A stretch of DNA of 64,000 nt, from NCBI GenBank assembly GCA_020446425.1, contig JAGRES010000022.1, positions 1 through 64,000 on the forward strand, written 5' to 3'. This document shows positions 1 through 8,283 of this stretch, one piece after another; the first letter of the stretch is position 1, and each line of letters begins with the position of its first letter. The stretch comes from Sphingobium sp. GTDB taxonomy: Bacteria; Pseudomonadota; Alphaproteobacteria; Sphingomonadales; Sphingomonadaceae. Below the pieces are notes generated by a model. The model was not told where the DNA came from. It saw only the letters and a list, made by a program, of their open reading frames with translations, and searched no databases. A program made the translations under genes and the position numbers.

Positions 1-940
1 AAGAAGCGCTGCTTGGTTCCCTCGAAGATCGACAGCGCTGCGGACTTGGCACCGGAGTTGAGCGTCCCTCCGGTTTCGCTGTCGACGATGCGGGTCGCGG
101 CACCACATTCGCTTTGCCATTTTTCGCTCGGTCGCCTGGGACGGTCCAGACCTTCGCCTTGAAATCGAACTCGTCACAAGCTGCATCGAGCACTTCTCCC
201 CGGCGTTGAGCCGTAAGGACAAGCATCTGCACAAGGTGACCGAACGGATAGCCATCCTCGACCGCAGATTGCCATAGCGCCGCGAGTTCTCGGTCGCTGA
301 GTACGCGATCACGAGGTTCATTCCGCTTCGGACGCCACGCGTCCCGGCAGGGATTAGCAGGCATATGCTCGAGTCTGGTGAGTGCCCACGTGTAGAAGGT
401 CGAAAGATGGCGATAGACGATCCGCGCCATCGTCAGGGTTTCCTTGCCCCGCTCGAATGCGATCTTCTCAACAAAGCGGCTCACGTCACCTCGGGTAATG
501 GAGTCCGCGAGGCGGTCTCCCAGCTCGGGCTCAATGTACTTTCGGAAGACCCGATCGAACTCCCTCGCGCTGCGCTTTTTGCCCTCGATCTGCTGGGACA
601 GATACGTCTCGTAGAGCTCGGCGACCGTACCGACGCCCTTTGACCCCTTCCTCTTAGCACCCGGCTTCCTGGCAATGCTCTTGCCCTGCTCGACATCGAC
701 AAGCAGATCGCGCGCCTTCTTACGCGCATGGGCGAGGGTAAAACTCGGACCATGGCGTCCAATGGTCACATTCAACCACTTGCCCTGAACCCGCTTGCGC
801 AGAATGTACGTCTTGATACCACTGGCACCCATGCGGAGCCTCAGGCCGGGGACGATACCATCGGCCAGCTCAATCTGACCAGTCGCCGGCGCCTTGAGTC
901 CTGCGATCTTCGCGTCCGTCAAACCTACTTTGTTCGCCAT
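1..940 (-). CDS. P4-type tyrosine recombinase (integrase), partial, possibly disrupted
   Basis: Reads leftward from ATG at 940 and runs off the window; 313 codons are visible. Residues 1-90 resemble the arm-type DNA-binding domain (DUF4102) of P4-like integrases, with the family run around IGRHG and LAHARKKA. Residues 105-200 look like the SAM-like core-binding domain. The catalytic domain begins near 215 and shows the first catalytic Arg in TAQRRGEV (about R246). It would excise or insert the element to the left at the tRNA-like att site 105 bp upstream. After residue 281 (VVP) the frame turns Ser/Pro/Arg-rich and no longer looks like an integrase. Another frame over 1-105 instead gives RIVDSETGG..AKSAALSIF. 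The HxxR and Tyr residues are not visible. Either the window edge or a frameshift/junction near 100 explains this. Confidence 0.85.
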   Translation of the reverse strand, partial: MANKVGLTDAKIAGLKAPATGQIELADGIVPGLRLRMGASGIKTYILRKRVQGKWLNVTIGRHGPSFTLAHARKKARDLLVDVEQGKSIARKPGAKRKGSKGVGTVAELYETYLSQQIEGKKRSAREFDRVFRKYIEPELGDRLADSITRGDVSRFVEKIAFERGKETLTMARIVYRHLSTFYTWALTRLEHMPANPCRDAWRPKRNEPRDRVLSDRELAALWQSAVEDGYPFGHLVQMLVLTAQRRGEVLDAACDEFDFKAKVWTVPGDRAKNGKANVVPRPASSTAKPEGRSTPVPSPQRCRSSREPSSAS

Positions 941-949
941 ATGTGCCTG

Positions 950-962
950 CTACCTTAGGTAG
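950..962. promoter_or_regulatory. Palindrome just upstream of the integrase start
   Basis: CTACCT-T-AGGTAG is a perfect 6-bp inverted repeat, 10 bp upstream of the integrase ATG, followed by a T-rich run. It could be an operator for self-repression or an excisionase site, or play no role. Only the palindrome itself is seen. Confidence 0.3.
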
Positions 963-1044
963 CTTTTTGTAGGGGATACTGGCGAACATTTCAAGAACAA
1001 TGCGGACTATGAATCCTAGATTTCCGCCATTTTTGGACACATGC

Positions 1045-1116
1045 GGACGCGCTAGGACCCTCTGATCATGGCTCTTAATCAGCGGGTCCTAGGTTCGAGC
1101 CCTAGTGCGTCCACCA
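1045..1116 (+). other. Attachment site: 3' tRNA-Lys(CTT)-like fragment, right end of integrated element
   Basis: Positions 1072-1116 read as the 3' part of a tRNA: loop CTCTTAA (anticodon CTT, Lys), 3' anticodon stem TCAGC, T-arm CTAGG-TTCGAGC-CCTAG, acceptor strand TGCGTCC, then ACCA. The 5' half is wrong for a tRNA. The expected stem strand GCTGA is CATGG, and there is no D-arm, although GGACGCG at 1045 can pair with the acceptor. The 5' part instead mirrors the 3' part: 1052-1066 and 1078-1092 form a 15-bp inverted repeat with one mismatch around an 11-nt loop. Beside an integrase, this fits attR (or attL), the 3' duplicate left when an element enters a tRNA gene. The intact tRNA should lie at the other end, outside the window. 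Confidence 0.7.
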
Positions 1117-1241
1117 AATTTCTCCAAAAAATAGAGTGTAGTTTGAGCGCAGCAATATGTTGTGCTGGCGCGAGGAAAGTTCGAACTCTTTCGGATGAAC
1201 GGGCTGGGCCGCTGCGGCAGTTGGCTATGAGCTGAAAATAA

Positions 1242-1326
1242 TGGTGCCCCTGGCCGGAGTCGAACCAGCACTCCCGAAGGAACTCGATTTTGAGTCGAGC
1301 GCGTCTACCAATTTCACCACAGGGGC
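1242..1326 (-). tRNA. tRNA-Leu(CAA)
   Basis: The reverse strand folds as a class II tRNA. The acceptor GCCCCTG pairs with CAGGGGC, the D-arm contains GAAATTGGTAGAC, and the anticodon arm CGACTCAAAATCG presents CAA. A long variable arm with TTCCTTCGGGA follows, then T-arm GGTTCGACTCC and an encoded CCA. At 85 nt with a long variable arm it is a leucine tRNA reading UUG. It lies about 125 bp from the att site and appears intact, so it is not the integration target. Confidence 0.95.
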
Positions 1327-1459
1327 ATATGTGCGGAAAATCGCAGAAGGCGCGTTTAGCCGAGCGTCTGTGACAACGCAACCGCATAAGCGGCCCCTTT
1401 CATGCCCCTGAGACAGATTTGCCCATGGCATCCACGGCAAAAACTTTTATGCATGGGGG

Positions 1460-2434
1460 ATGAGCAGGGAAATCGTCGCGGTCGATATCGGGGGCACCAA
1501 TGCGCGGTTTTGCCGCGCGCGGATAGAAGCGGGTTCACCGCCGGAGCTTGGTGCGATCCGCAAATATAAGGTTGCCGATTATCCGGGGCTGGCGGAAGCA
1601 TGGCAGCATTTCCTGCGGGATGACGGCGGGGAGGCTCCCTCTGCGGCGATTGCCGCGCTCGCAGGCCCTATTGACCGCACGCCGATCAAGATGACCAACA
1701 GCCATTGGGTTGTCGATCCTGTGGCGCTGAAGGCGCAAATGGGATTGGCGAACCTCGCGCTCGTGAACGATTTCGAAGCCATAGCCTATGGCGTGGCCGC
1801 ATTGCCCCATGCCGAACTGTTCTCCCTGTTCGGGCCGGACAATGGGCTGCCCGAAAAGGGTGCGATCAGTGTAATCGGTCCGGGAACGGGGCTGGGCGTT
1901 GCCATCATATCCATGCATCCTGTCGGCGTTCGCGTTCTCGCAACGGAAGGCGGACATGTCGAGTTTGCGCCGGTCGATGAGTATGAGGATGCGCTGCTTG
2001 CGCAATTGCGTGTTCGCTTTGGCAGGGTATCGACAGAGAGGGTGGTATCCGGGCCGGGCCTGAACGCGCTCTATCAGGCTTTGGGCGCTCTGGCGGGCGG
2101 CGATGCACCCGAGCATTCCGATGCCGAGCTGTGGCAGCAGGCGCTTGGTTCCGATAGCGGTCTGGCGCGCCGGGCGCTGGACCAGCTATGCCGCAGCTAT
2201 GGCTCGGTTGCTGGCGATCTGGCGCTCGCCCATGGCTCAAAGGCAGTGGTGCTGGCAGGTGGATTGACGGGGCGAATGAAGGATCACCCGGCGTTCGCGC
2301 TGTTCGCTGAGCGCTTCGCCGCAAAGGGCCGCTATCGCGATCTGATGATGAAAATGCCGATCTATTATGCTGATCACCCGGAGATGGGGCTGTTTGGCGC
2401 GGCAGCGGCCGCACAGGTACTGGTGTCGGACTGA
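1460..2434 (+). CDS. glk: Glucokinase
   Basis: ATP-dependent phosphorylation of glucose to glucose-6-phosphate, feeding the Entner-Doudoroff and pentose phosphate routes in the cytoplasm. The 324-residue product starts with the phosphate-binding VDIGGTNARF motif (residues 8-17). It contains the E. coli Glk-type segments GPGTGLGVA and EGGHVEF (the latter about residues 160-166, glucose contact) and the C-terminal VLAGGLT nucleotide-binding segment. Length matches the bacterial Glk family. It stands alone, transcribed away from tRNA-Leu; the neighbour to the right is convergent. Confidence 0.95.
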   Translation: MSREIVAVDIGGTNARFCRARIEAGSPPELGAIRKYKVADYPGLAEAWQHFLRDDGGEAPSAAIAALAGPIDRTPIKMTNSHWVVDPVALKAQMGLANLALVNDFEAIAYGVAALPHAELFSLFGPDNGLPEKGAISVIGPGTGLGVAIISMHPVGVRVLATEGGHVEFAPVDEYEDALLAQLRVRFGRVSTERVVSGPGLNALYQALGALAGGDAPEHSDAELWQQALGSDSGLARRALDQLCRSYGSVAGDLALAHGSKAVVLAGGLTGRMKDHPAFALFAERFAAKGRYRDLMMKMPIYYADHPEMGLFGAAAAAQVLVSD

Positions 2435-2483
2435 ACCCTCCCCTGCGATGCACGCAGAGGAGGGCTCTTCATTTCAAAGCTGA

Positions 2484-2903
2484 TTAGCAGCGGCGGCCGT
2501 CGCCCTTGTCGATGGCGTGTCCCGCTACCGCGCCGATTGCCGCGCCGAGCACGGCGCCGGTCGTCTTGTCGCCACGGCGCGCGACTTCATTGCCCAGCAG
2601 GCCACCCGCGATTGCACCGATAATCGCACCGCCGGTGCCACTGTCACGGCAGCGATAGCGATACCGGTCGCCGCGATAATAGCGTGTATCTTTGTAATAG
2701 CTGCCGCCACGATAATAATCGCCGCGATACTGTTTCCCGCGCTGCTTGTCCCAGCCCTTGTGATAGCCCCGGTCGTACCCGCGATAATAATCGCCGGAAC
2801 GATAATGGTCGCGTGCGACAGCCGGAGTGGCGGTTGCGGCGCCCAGCGAAATCAGACCAAGGCTGAGCGCCGTGGTCAGCTTTTTGAACAGAATCTTTGT
2901 CAT
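2484..2903 (-). CDS. Glycine-zipper 2TM-domain envelope protein
   Basis: A 139-residue exported protein. Residues 1-30 form a signal peptide (charged start, hydrophobic run, cleavage near ATPAVA-RD). The middle (31-85) is full of Tyr, Arg, Gly and Asp with repeats of the form YYRG/YRGD. The C-terminus (about 90-132) is a glycine zipper, with GGAIIGAIAGGLLGN and GAVLGAAIGAVAG, as in the Rick_17kDa_Anti family of outer-membrane-associated antigens. Function is unknown for the family; a role in envelope integrity is inference. The gene is monocistronic and convergent with glk. Confidence 0.8.
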   Translation of the reverse strand: MTKILFKKLTTALSLGLISLGAATATPAVARDHYRSGDYYRGYDRGYHKGWDKQRGKQYRGDYYRGGSYYKDTRYYRGDRYRYRCRDSGTGGAIIGAIAGGLLGNEVARRGDKTTGAVLGAAIGAVAGHAIDKGDGRRC

Positions 2904-3058
2904 CTCGACGCTCCTTGCAATAAAACCCTATCGAATGGTTGCATCGTCGCTCGGATCGAATCACCACCACTGCGATGATTCGGTTATGCAGCAATGCGAT
3001 TGAGCGATGCCTGAATGGGGCTGTTATCCCCGGTTCAGCTTTGGCTTAGGGGAATGAA

Positions 3059-4087
3059 GTGAAGCGGATCGGGTTCGGATGGGTCATGCGGGGGCATGCG
3101 CGCTGGTGGCTGCTGTTTGCATTGCTGCTGGGCGCTGCGGGCCTGTATCTGTGGGGGCTGGTGGACAAGCCCGCCCGTGCCAAGAACGGCCCCATCGCCA
3201 TTACCGCGACGCCGTTGGTGCTGGATGGAGCGTCACCCACGCGAACGGAGCTTGGGGCGCTGCATTTCCTGGGCGCGTGGCAGCTCAAGGGGCCGAGCCG
3301 GTCCTTCGGCGGGCTGTCGGCCATTCACATGATGCCCGACGGGCAATTGCTGGCTATCCATGACGGCGCGATCTCGTTCACCTTTCCGCAGCCGGGTGCG
3401 GGTGACATCGGAACGGTCAAGAAACTGCCGGTGCTGAAGCAGACGGGCGAGAAGCGGCGCTACACCATGGACTCCGAGGCGCTTGTCGTCGATCCGGATA
3501 GTGGTGAAATCTGGGTGGGGTTTGAATTGCTGCACAGGGTATGTCGTTATTCACCGGGCTTCGAGAAAGCATTGAGCTGTCATGACTGGCCGCAGATGAA
3601 GGACTGGCCCGCGACGGAAAGCATCGAATCCATGGCGCGCCTGCCCGATGGCCGCTTTCTTGTCATTTCCGAAGGCGCACCAGCCGAGCGCGAGGGCCGG
3701 GAGGCATTTCTGTTCGCGCGCGATCCGACCGACCCCGGCCAGCCTGCGCCCATACGCATGAGCTATGTGCCGCCGGCGGGCTATAACCCGACCGATGCGG
3801 TGTGGATCGGCGACAACCAGCTGCTGGTGCTCAACCGGCGGGCCACGCTTTATGACGGCTTCACGGCGATCATCACCGTTGTCGATCTGTCGCATATGAA
3901 GCCCGGCGCCCTGCTGATGGGTCGCGAGGTGGCGCGCCTGGCGCCGCCTGTACTGGCCGACAATTTTGAGGGACTGGCGCTGGATGAAAAGGACGGCCAG
4001 CGCATATTATGGGTGATATCGGACGATAATCACCTGTTTTTCCAGCGCACGCTGTTGCTCAAGTTCGCGCTGCCCAAAAAGCTCTAG
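3059..4087 (+). CDS. Esterase-like activity of phytase family protein
   Basis: A 342-residue protein with one N-terminal membrane segment (about 14-33), then a predicted periplasmic beta-propeller-like domain. The run FGGLSAIHMMPDGQLLAIHD followed by DSEALVVDPDSGEIWV, and EGLALDE near the C-terminus, fit the 'esterase-like activity of phytase' family, which is common in sphingomonads. The substrate is unknown. The start is GTG: AGGGGA lies 5 bp upstream (3048-3053), and the nearby ATG at 3053 hits a stop at once. Stand-alone gene, convergent with rpmB. Confidence 0.75.
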   Translation: MKRIGFGWVMRGHARWWLLFALLLGAAGLYLWGLVDKPARAKNGPIAITATPLVLDGASPTRTELGALHFLGAWQLKGPSRSFGGLSAIHMMPDGQLLAIHDGAISFTFPQPGAGDIGTVKKLPVLKQTGEKRRYTMDSEALVVDPDSGEIWVGFELLHRVCRYSPGFEKALSCHDWPQMKDWPATESIESMARLPDGRFLVISEGAPAEREGREAFLFARDPTDPGQPAPIRMSYVPPAGYNPTDAVWIGDNQLLVLNRRATLYDGFTAIITVVDLSHMKPGALLMGREVARLAPPVLADNFEGLALDEKDGQRILWVISDDNHLFFQRTLLLKFALPKKL

Positions 4088-4090
4088 GGA

Positions 4091-4119
4091 AACAAAAAGC
4101 GGCCCGGATGGGGCCGCTT
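4091..4119 (-). terminator. Rho-independent terminator of rpmB
   Basis: AAGCGGCCC (4097-4105) pairs with GGGCCGCTT (4111-4119) around a 5-nt loop. Read on the minus strand, the stem is followed by a T-rich tail (TTTTTG then TTT), as expected for the end of rpmB. It could also help stop transcripts arriving from the left. Confidence 0.8.
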
Positions 4120-4143
4120 CTCGAATTTCACATTTCGCGCGAA

Positions 4144-4437
4144 TCAGGCGGCGACGGCTGCCTTCTTCTTCGCGATCTCCCGCTTCAGGCGGCGCGCGCG
4201 CAGCGATAGCTTGTCGTCGCGGGTCTTGAGCAGCCAGTTGTCCAGGCCGCCATTATGCTCGACCGAACGCAGGCCGTGCGTGGAAACGCGCAGTTTCACG
4301 CTCTTTTCCAGCGTTTCGGACATCAGGGTCACGTTCTGCAGATTCGGCAGAAAAACCCGCTTGGTCTTGTTGTTCGCGTGGGAAACATTGTGTCCCACCT
4401 GGCGGCCCTTGCCAGTCAGTTCGCAAATGCGCGACAT
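4144..4437 (-). CDS. rpmB: 50S ribosomal protein L28
   Basis: A 97-residue ribosomal protein of the large subunit. It begins [20 protein letters not shown] and continues with the L28 hallmarks [13 protein letters not shown] and [19 protein letters not shown] longer frame extends upstream to 4506, but the family N-terminus sets the start at 4437. The C-terminus is Lys/Ala-rich, as usual in alphaproteobacteria. A sigma70-like promoter (4478-4506) and a terminator (4091-4119) bracket it, so it is a single-gene unit. Confidence 0.98.
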   Translation of the reverse strand: MSRICELTGKGRQVGHNVSHANNKTKRVFLPNLQNVTLMSETLEKSVKLRVSTHGLRSVEHNGGLDNWLLKTRDDKLSLRARRLKREIAKKKAAVAA

Positions 4438-4477
4438 ATCACTTAATCCTGTACTCGGATGATCTCGGAAAGCGGCG

Positions 4478-4506
4478 CGGATAGCGGCTAACGGGCGAAA
4501 CGTCAA
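4478..4506 (-). promoter_or_regulatory. Probable sigma70-type promoter of rpmB
   Basis: Reading the minus strand, TTGACG (4501-4506) is followed after 17 nt by TATCCG (4478-4483), about 40 bp before the rpmB ATG. The -35 hexamer and spacing are close to consensus. No transcript data are available. Confidence 0.5.
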
Positions 4507-4556
4507 GCCATTGCATGAGACTTGGCTGCGAAGTTTTCTGCCGATAGAGGATATGC

Positions 4557-5015
4557 ATGTCCAGCCCTTTCCCCTTGCCTGTACCCATGGTTCGCGCGCT
4601 GGAGCTGGCGCGCGCCGCCGAGCAGGCGGGCGAGGTACCGATTGGCGCAGTGGTGGCGCGCGGCGGGACGATCATTGGCGAAGGCGAGAATCGCAACCGG
4701 CGCGACAATGACCCGACGGCGCATGCGGAAATTGTCGCGATTCGCGCGGCGGCGCAGGCTTTGAGCGATTTCCGCCTGTCAGGATGTGATCTCTATGTGA
4801 CGATGGAGCCCTGCGCGATGTGCGCAGGCGCGATATCGCATGCGCGGATCGACCGGCTCTATTATGGCGCGCACGATCCCAAAGGTGGCGGCGTCGAGCA
4901 TGGCGCTCGGGTTTTCGCGCAGCCGCAATGCCATCACCGGCCTGAAATCTATGGCGGATTGGGTGAGGGGGAGGCTGCCGCTCTGCTGACGGATTTTTTC
5001 GCTAAGAGGCGTTAG
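4557..5015 (+). CDS. tadA: tRNA(adenine34) deaminase
   Basis: Deaminates the wobble adenosine of tRNA-Arg(ACG) to inosine; an essential zinc enzyme in most bacteria. The 152-residue product has the cytidine-deaminase fold signature HAE (56-58, zinc His and proton-shuttling Glu) and PCAMC (85-89, two zinc Cys). Length fits TadA. It is divergent from rpmB with about 120 bp between the start codons. It ends 75 bp before the convergent membrane-protein gene. Confidence 0.95.
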   Translation: MSSPFPLPVPMVRALELARAAEQAGEVPIGAVVARGGTIIGEGENRNRRDNDPTAHAEIVAIRAAAQALSDFRLSGCDLYVTMEPCAMCAGAISHARIDRLYYGAHDPKGGGVEHGARVFAQPQCHHRPEIYGGLGEGEAAALLTDFFAKRR

Positions 5016-5090
5016 AGTTTGTTCCACTCATCTGGAATTGCGGGCCGGTGCGGAACGTTTCAGTGCAACAGAAACAGATTCTAAGGTCCA

Positions 5091-6974
5091 TTAATCGGCA
5101 TAGTCGATGCGGTATAGGATATAGGGAAGCTTCGACGCGCTGTTGATCGGTACCGGGTGCAGCCAGCCGGGCACATGACCATGTGAAAGCTGCGCATAAA
5201 ATCCCTTGGGGCTGCGCACCTGGTAGATGGTTCCCTCAGGGAAATTGGGACAGAAAAGCAGGTAGGATGCGCCGTGACGGCGGGCTATGGCGCGGAAATT
5301 CACCGCCGGACCGTCAAAGCCATGATGCACATCCAGTATCGCCGTGCCATTGCGATGATAGGGGCCGGCAATGGCGCTGTGGTGGGTCATGGCGATGAGG
5401 CGCGGTCCCATATCGACCAGCGTGAATATGGTAGCGGCGGGTAGCTGGTTGAGCGGTGCAAGGGCAGGTAGTGTGCGGCATCGCGCGTTGGCCTGCTTGA
5501 TACGGGCCAGCCGTGCCGCGCGTTTCTTGGCCGCGTCCGGATTCGTCTGTGCGGTGTCGTTGGAAGGTGTCAGCCACGTCCGTACATAGGGCGACAGGTC
5601 GTTTGCCCATATCATGACGGCGACCACAAGCGCGATCAGCACCCCGCCAAGGCGTTCACCAGCCGACCCGGCGGCTATAAGGGTGAGTGTGCCGTAGGCG
5701 GCCCATGCCACAGCGGGTATCGCCAGCAGCTGCGCCGCCGGGGCGGAACGGATCTGCCAGAAGGTCAGCGCCATCGCGAAAACCGTCATCAGCGCCACCG
5801 TCGCCCAGGCCCAGAGCCGCTCCGTGTCGCGCTGAACGGTGAAGCAGGCGGCCACCGCTGCCAATGTGCCCGCGACCGGCAAGGCCAGCATCGGTATGGC
5901 GCGCCACAATGGCTGCACCAGAACGGATTTCGCCTCGCGGATATTGGCCAGCCACAGCCGGTCAAGCTCCGGCGAGATCTGATAAGCGCTGTTGAAGCAT
6001 TGCGGCCAGCTGCCGTAGGCGAAAGCGCCGATGATCGCGCCGACGATAAGTCCGGCGGGCAGCCTCTGGCGCCAGCCCTTGAGCGGCATGACCGCCAATA
6101 ACACCATGCCCCCGGCGGCAAGACCGAGCGTGCCGACCCATATCGGCGATATCGCGTCGCACATTGGCGCACGGTTGTCGTAATTCGCGAACAGGGCGTA
6201 GAGCACACCTGTGCCCGACCCCAGCGCCAGCGCATAGGGCAGCATGCGCCGCGTTGCGCCTTCCTTGAACACCCAGCGCAGCGCGATAAGCCCGCCCGCG
6301 CCTGCCAGATAGACGATCATTTCCATGCCTATGGCGACAGAGAGCGCGCTGGCTACGCCCGCGACTATGCCACCACGCAGCCATTTACGGTCGATGATGC
6401 CTGCCAGCATCGTGACTGTAAGCGCCAGCTGCCAGCCATGATGGTCGATGCGCATCGGCATGAACATGCTGATCCCCGACGGCGCGGCGAGCGGCAGGAA
6501 GATAGCGATCACCCAGGCCGCGCTGCCTTCGCGGCAGAGGCGTATGGTGATCAGCGCCAGCGCCCACATCAGCAGCAGCAGCGGCAGCAGGGGCGCCACG
6601 GCGCAGGCCCAGCGGTCCGCTTGGCCTGTGTCCATGAACAGCCGGAACAGCAGCATCAGCCCGGCAATCGGCAGGTCGACGATGCGCGACCAGTGCATAT
6701 TCGCGCCTTCGGGCGGGTCCATCCGGTACTGGCGCAGGTCGAACCAGCCCTGCCCCTCTATCCAGTCGCGCACCTGGAGATAGCGCATATTGTCGTCGGT
6801 ATCGCCCAGCACGAACCAATAGATATTGGCTTGGCGGATGGTGAGGAAATAGGCGGCGATGGCTATCCAGGCCAGGAACGTCAGCCAGCGCCAATTGTCG
6901 TTGAGCCAGCCGATCGCATGAGACGCGCCGCCGCGATCTCCGTAGGACAGGCCATAATGGACGCTTTTCCTCAT
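5091..6974 (-). CDS. Polytopic membrane protein, GT-C glycosyltransferase-like
   Basis: A 627-residue integral membrane protein with roughly a dozen hydrophobic segments (first about 30-47). It ends in a soluble Tyr/His-rich periplasmic-looking domain (about 490-627). Early in the first large loop sits DTDDNMRYLQVRDW (D58, D60, D61), the kind of acidic pair GT-C enzymes use to bind a polyprenyl-phosphate sugar donor. This is followed by a proline/tryptophan segment MDPPEGANMHWSR. I do not recognise a named family. A GtrA-like gene starts 62 bp away in the opposite direction, which supports a lipid-linked sugar role. Assignment to GT-C is inference from topology and the Asp motif. Confidence 0.55.
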   Translation of the reverse strand: MRKSVHYGLSYGDRGGASHAIGWLNDNWRWLTFLAWIAIAAYFLTIRQANIYWFVLGDTDDNMRYLQVRDWIEGQGWFDLRQYRMDPPEGANMHWSRIVDLPIAGLMLLFRLFMDTGQADRWACAVAPLLPLLLLMWALALITIRLCREGSAAWVIAIFLPLAAPSGISMFMPMRIDHHGWQLALTVTMLAGIIDRKWLRGGIVAGVASALSVAIGMEMIVYLAGAGGLIALRWVFKEGATRRMLPYALALGSGTGVLYALFANYDNRAPMCDAISPIWVGTLGLAAGGMVLLAVMPLKGWRQRLPAGLIVGAIIGAFAYGSWPQCFNSAYQISPELDRLWLANIREAKSVLVQPLWRAIPMLALPVAGTLAAVAACFTVQRDTERLWAWATVALMTVFAMALTFWQIRSAPAAQLLAIPAVAWAAYGTLTLIAAGSAGERLGGVLIALVVAVMIWANDLSPYVRTWLTPSNDTAQTNPDAAKKRAARLARIKQANARCRTLPALAPLNQLPAATIFTLVDMGPRLIAMTHHSAIAGPYHRNGTAILDVHHGFDGPAVNFRAIARRHGASYLLFCPNFPEGTIYQVRSPKGFYAQLSHGHVPGWLHPVPINSASKLPYILYRIDYAD

Positions 6975-7036
6975 CGGTTACAGGAATTAGAGGGATTGGC
7001 GCAAAGCGCAATCGGGATAATGAGGCAGGCTATTTG

Positions 7037-7483
7037 ATGCAGCGAGCATGGGACGCAATATCGCCGCACCGGCGTGCCTTGATATTGCAGGTTGTACGAT
7101 ATGGATGTGTCGGGCTCAGCGTTACGTCGCTGCAGGCGGCCGTCTACTGGATGCTCGCCACATGGGGCGGCGTGCACAGCCAGATCGCCAATTTCACAGG
7201 GTATCTGGCCGCCGTTGCTGCGGGATATGTGCTGCATGGCCGTGTGACCTTTCGCGACGCCGCGCGACCCGAAAATGGTGCCGCGCATGCGAAGCGCGGG
7301 GCGAAATTCGTACTGGCCTCGCTCGTCAGCCTGGGCCTCAATGCGCTCTGGGTGTATCTGTGCGTGTCGTGGCGGCACTGGCCGACATGGACGCCGATAC
7401 CGGCGATGATCTTCATCACACCGGCACTGGTGTTCGTGCTCAACAAGCAATGGGTGTTTCAGGATGCACGCGTTACGAATTAG
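7037..7483 (+). CDS. GtrA-family membrane protein
   Basis: A 148-residue protein with four membrane segments typical of GtrA, the small flippase-like partner of O-antigen and cell-envelope glycosylation systems. Recognisable are VRYGCVGLSVTSLQ near the N-terminus, NFTGYLAAVAAGYVLH in the middle and VLNKQWVF at the end. An upstream TTG (7034) is in frame, but ATG at 7037 is the natural start. It is divergent from the GT-C-like gene and may share a promoter region with it. Its 3' end overlaps the LytTR regulator by 4 bp on the opposite strand. Confidence 0.85.
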   Translation: MQRAWDAISPHRRALILQVVRYGCVGLSVTSLQAAVYWMLATWGGVHSQIANFTGYLAAVAAGYVLHGRVTFRDAARPENGAAHAKRGAKFVLASLVSLGLNALWVYLCVSWRHWPTWTPIPAMIFITPALVFVLNKQWVFQDARVTN

Positions 7484-8283
7484 TGCACGAAGCGCGCAAC
7501 CACGTCGCGATAGGAACGGCTGACCTTCACCTGTGCGCCGCTTTCCAGAATCAGGAAACATTCGCCATTGGTGTGCGGCTTCACCTGGCGCACCTGGCTG
7601 AGGTTGACGATGGTCGAGCGGTGCACGCGCTGGAAATTGCGCGGGTCGAGACGTTTCTCGAGATCCTTCATGGTTTCACGCAGGATCAGCGAATTGTCGG
7701 CGGTATAGATGCACATATAGTCGCCAGCAGCGTCAATGCGCTCAATGCTGTCAACATCGACACGGAATATCTGGCCGCGATCCTTGATGTTGATCAGCTT
7801 TTCATAGCGGCTCGACGCGATGGTTTCTTCGTCATCGGGTGAGAAGCTGGTCATCGCGTCCGGCGCGATCTCCGCCAGCACGTTGCGCAGGCGTTCAGCC
7901 TCCTGCACCTGCTTCTTGTCAGCTAGCCTTTGCCGCACTCGCTCCAGCGCATCGGCGAGGCGCTGTTCATCCACCGGCTTCATCAGATAATCGACGGCTT
8001 GCGCCTCAAACGCCTTGATCGCATGGTCGGAATAGGCGGTGACAAATACGAACAGCGGCGGTTCGATGTCCATGGTGCCGCTGACGACCGAAAAGCCGTC
8101 GAACCCCGGCATCTGGATATCGAGGAAAACAAGGTCCGGCTTATGCGTCTTGATGGCGCGGATCGCCTCCCGTCCATTCTGGCAGGTTTCGATGATTTCA
8201 ACATCCTCATGCGCCTGCAAGCGCAGGGTCAGACCCTGTATCGCGAGGCTCTCGTCATCGACCAATATTGTGCGAATTGTCAT
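7480..8283 (-). CDS. LytTR-family response regulator
   Basis: A 267-residue two-component regulator. The receiver domain (1-120) has the acidic pair DD (9-10), the phospho-acceptor Asp in VFLDIQMPG (about D55), Thr in FVTAYSD and Lys in YLMKPVD. The C-terminus (about 160-267) is a LytTR DNA-binding domain, with IDAAGDYMCIYTADN, FQRVHRSTIVNL and VSRSYRD. It overlaps the upstream kinase gene by 4 bp (ATGA), so the two are co-translated. Target genes are unknown. A related kinase/regulator pair lies at the right end of the window. Confidence 0.93.
   Translation of the reverse strand: MTIRTILVDDESLAIQGLTLRLQAHEDVEIIETCQNGREAIRAIKTHKPDLVFLDIQMPGFDGFSVVSGTMDIEPPLFVFVTAYSDHAIKAFEAQAVDYLMKPVDEQRLADALERVRQRLADKKQVQEAERLRNVLAEIAPDAMTSFSPDDEETIASSRYEKLINIKDRGQIFRVDVDSIERIDAAGDYMCIYTADNSLILRETMKDLEKRLDPRNFQRVHRSTIVNLSQVRQVKPHTNGECFLILESGAQVKVSRSYRDVVARFVH

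Noticed and set aside
1045..1116. A complete functional tRNA-Lys
   Set aside because: No D-arm can be formed, the 5' anticodon strand CATGG does not pair with TCAGC, and the total length is 72 nt. The 5' half is an inverted copy of the 3' half.
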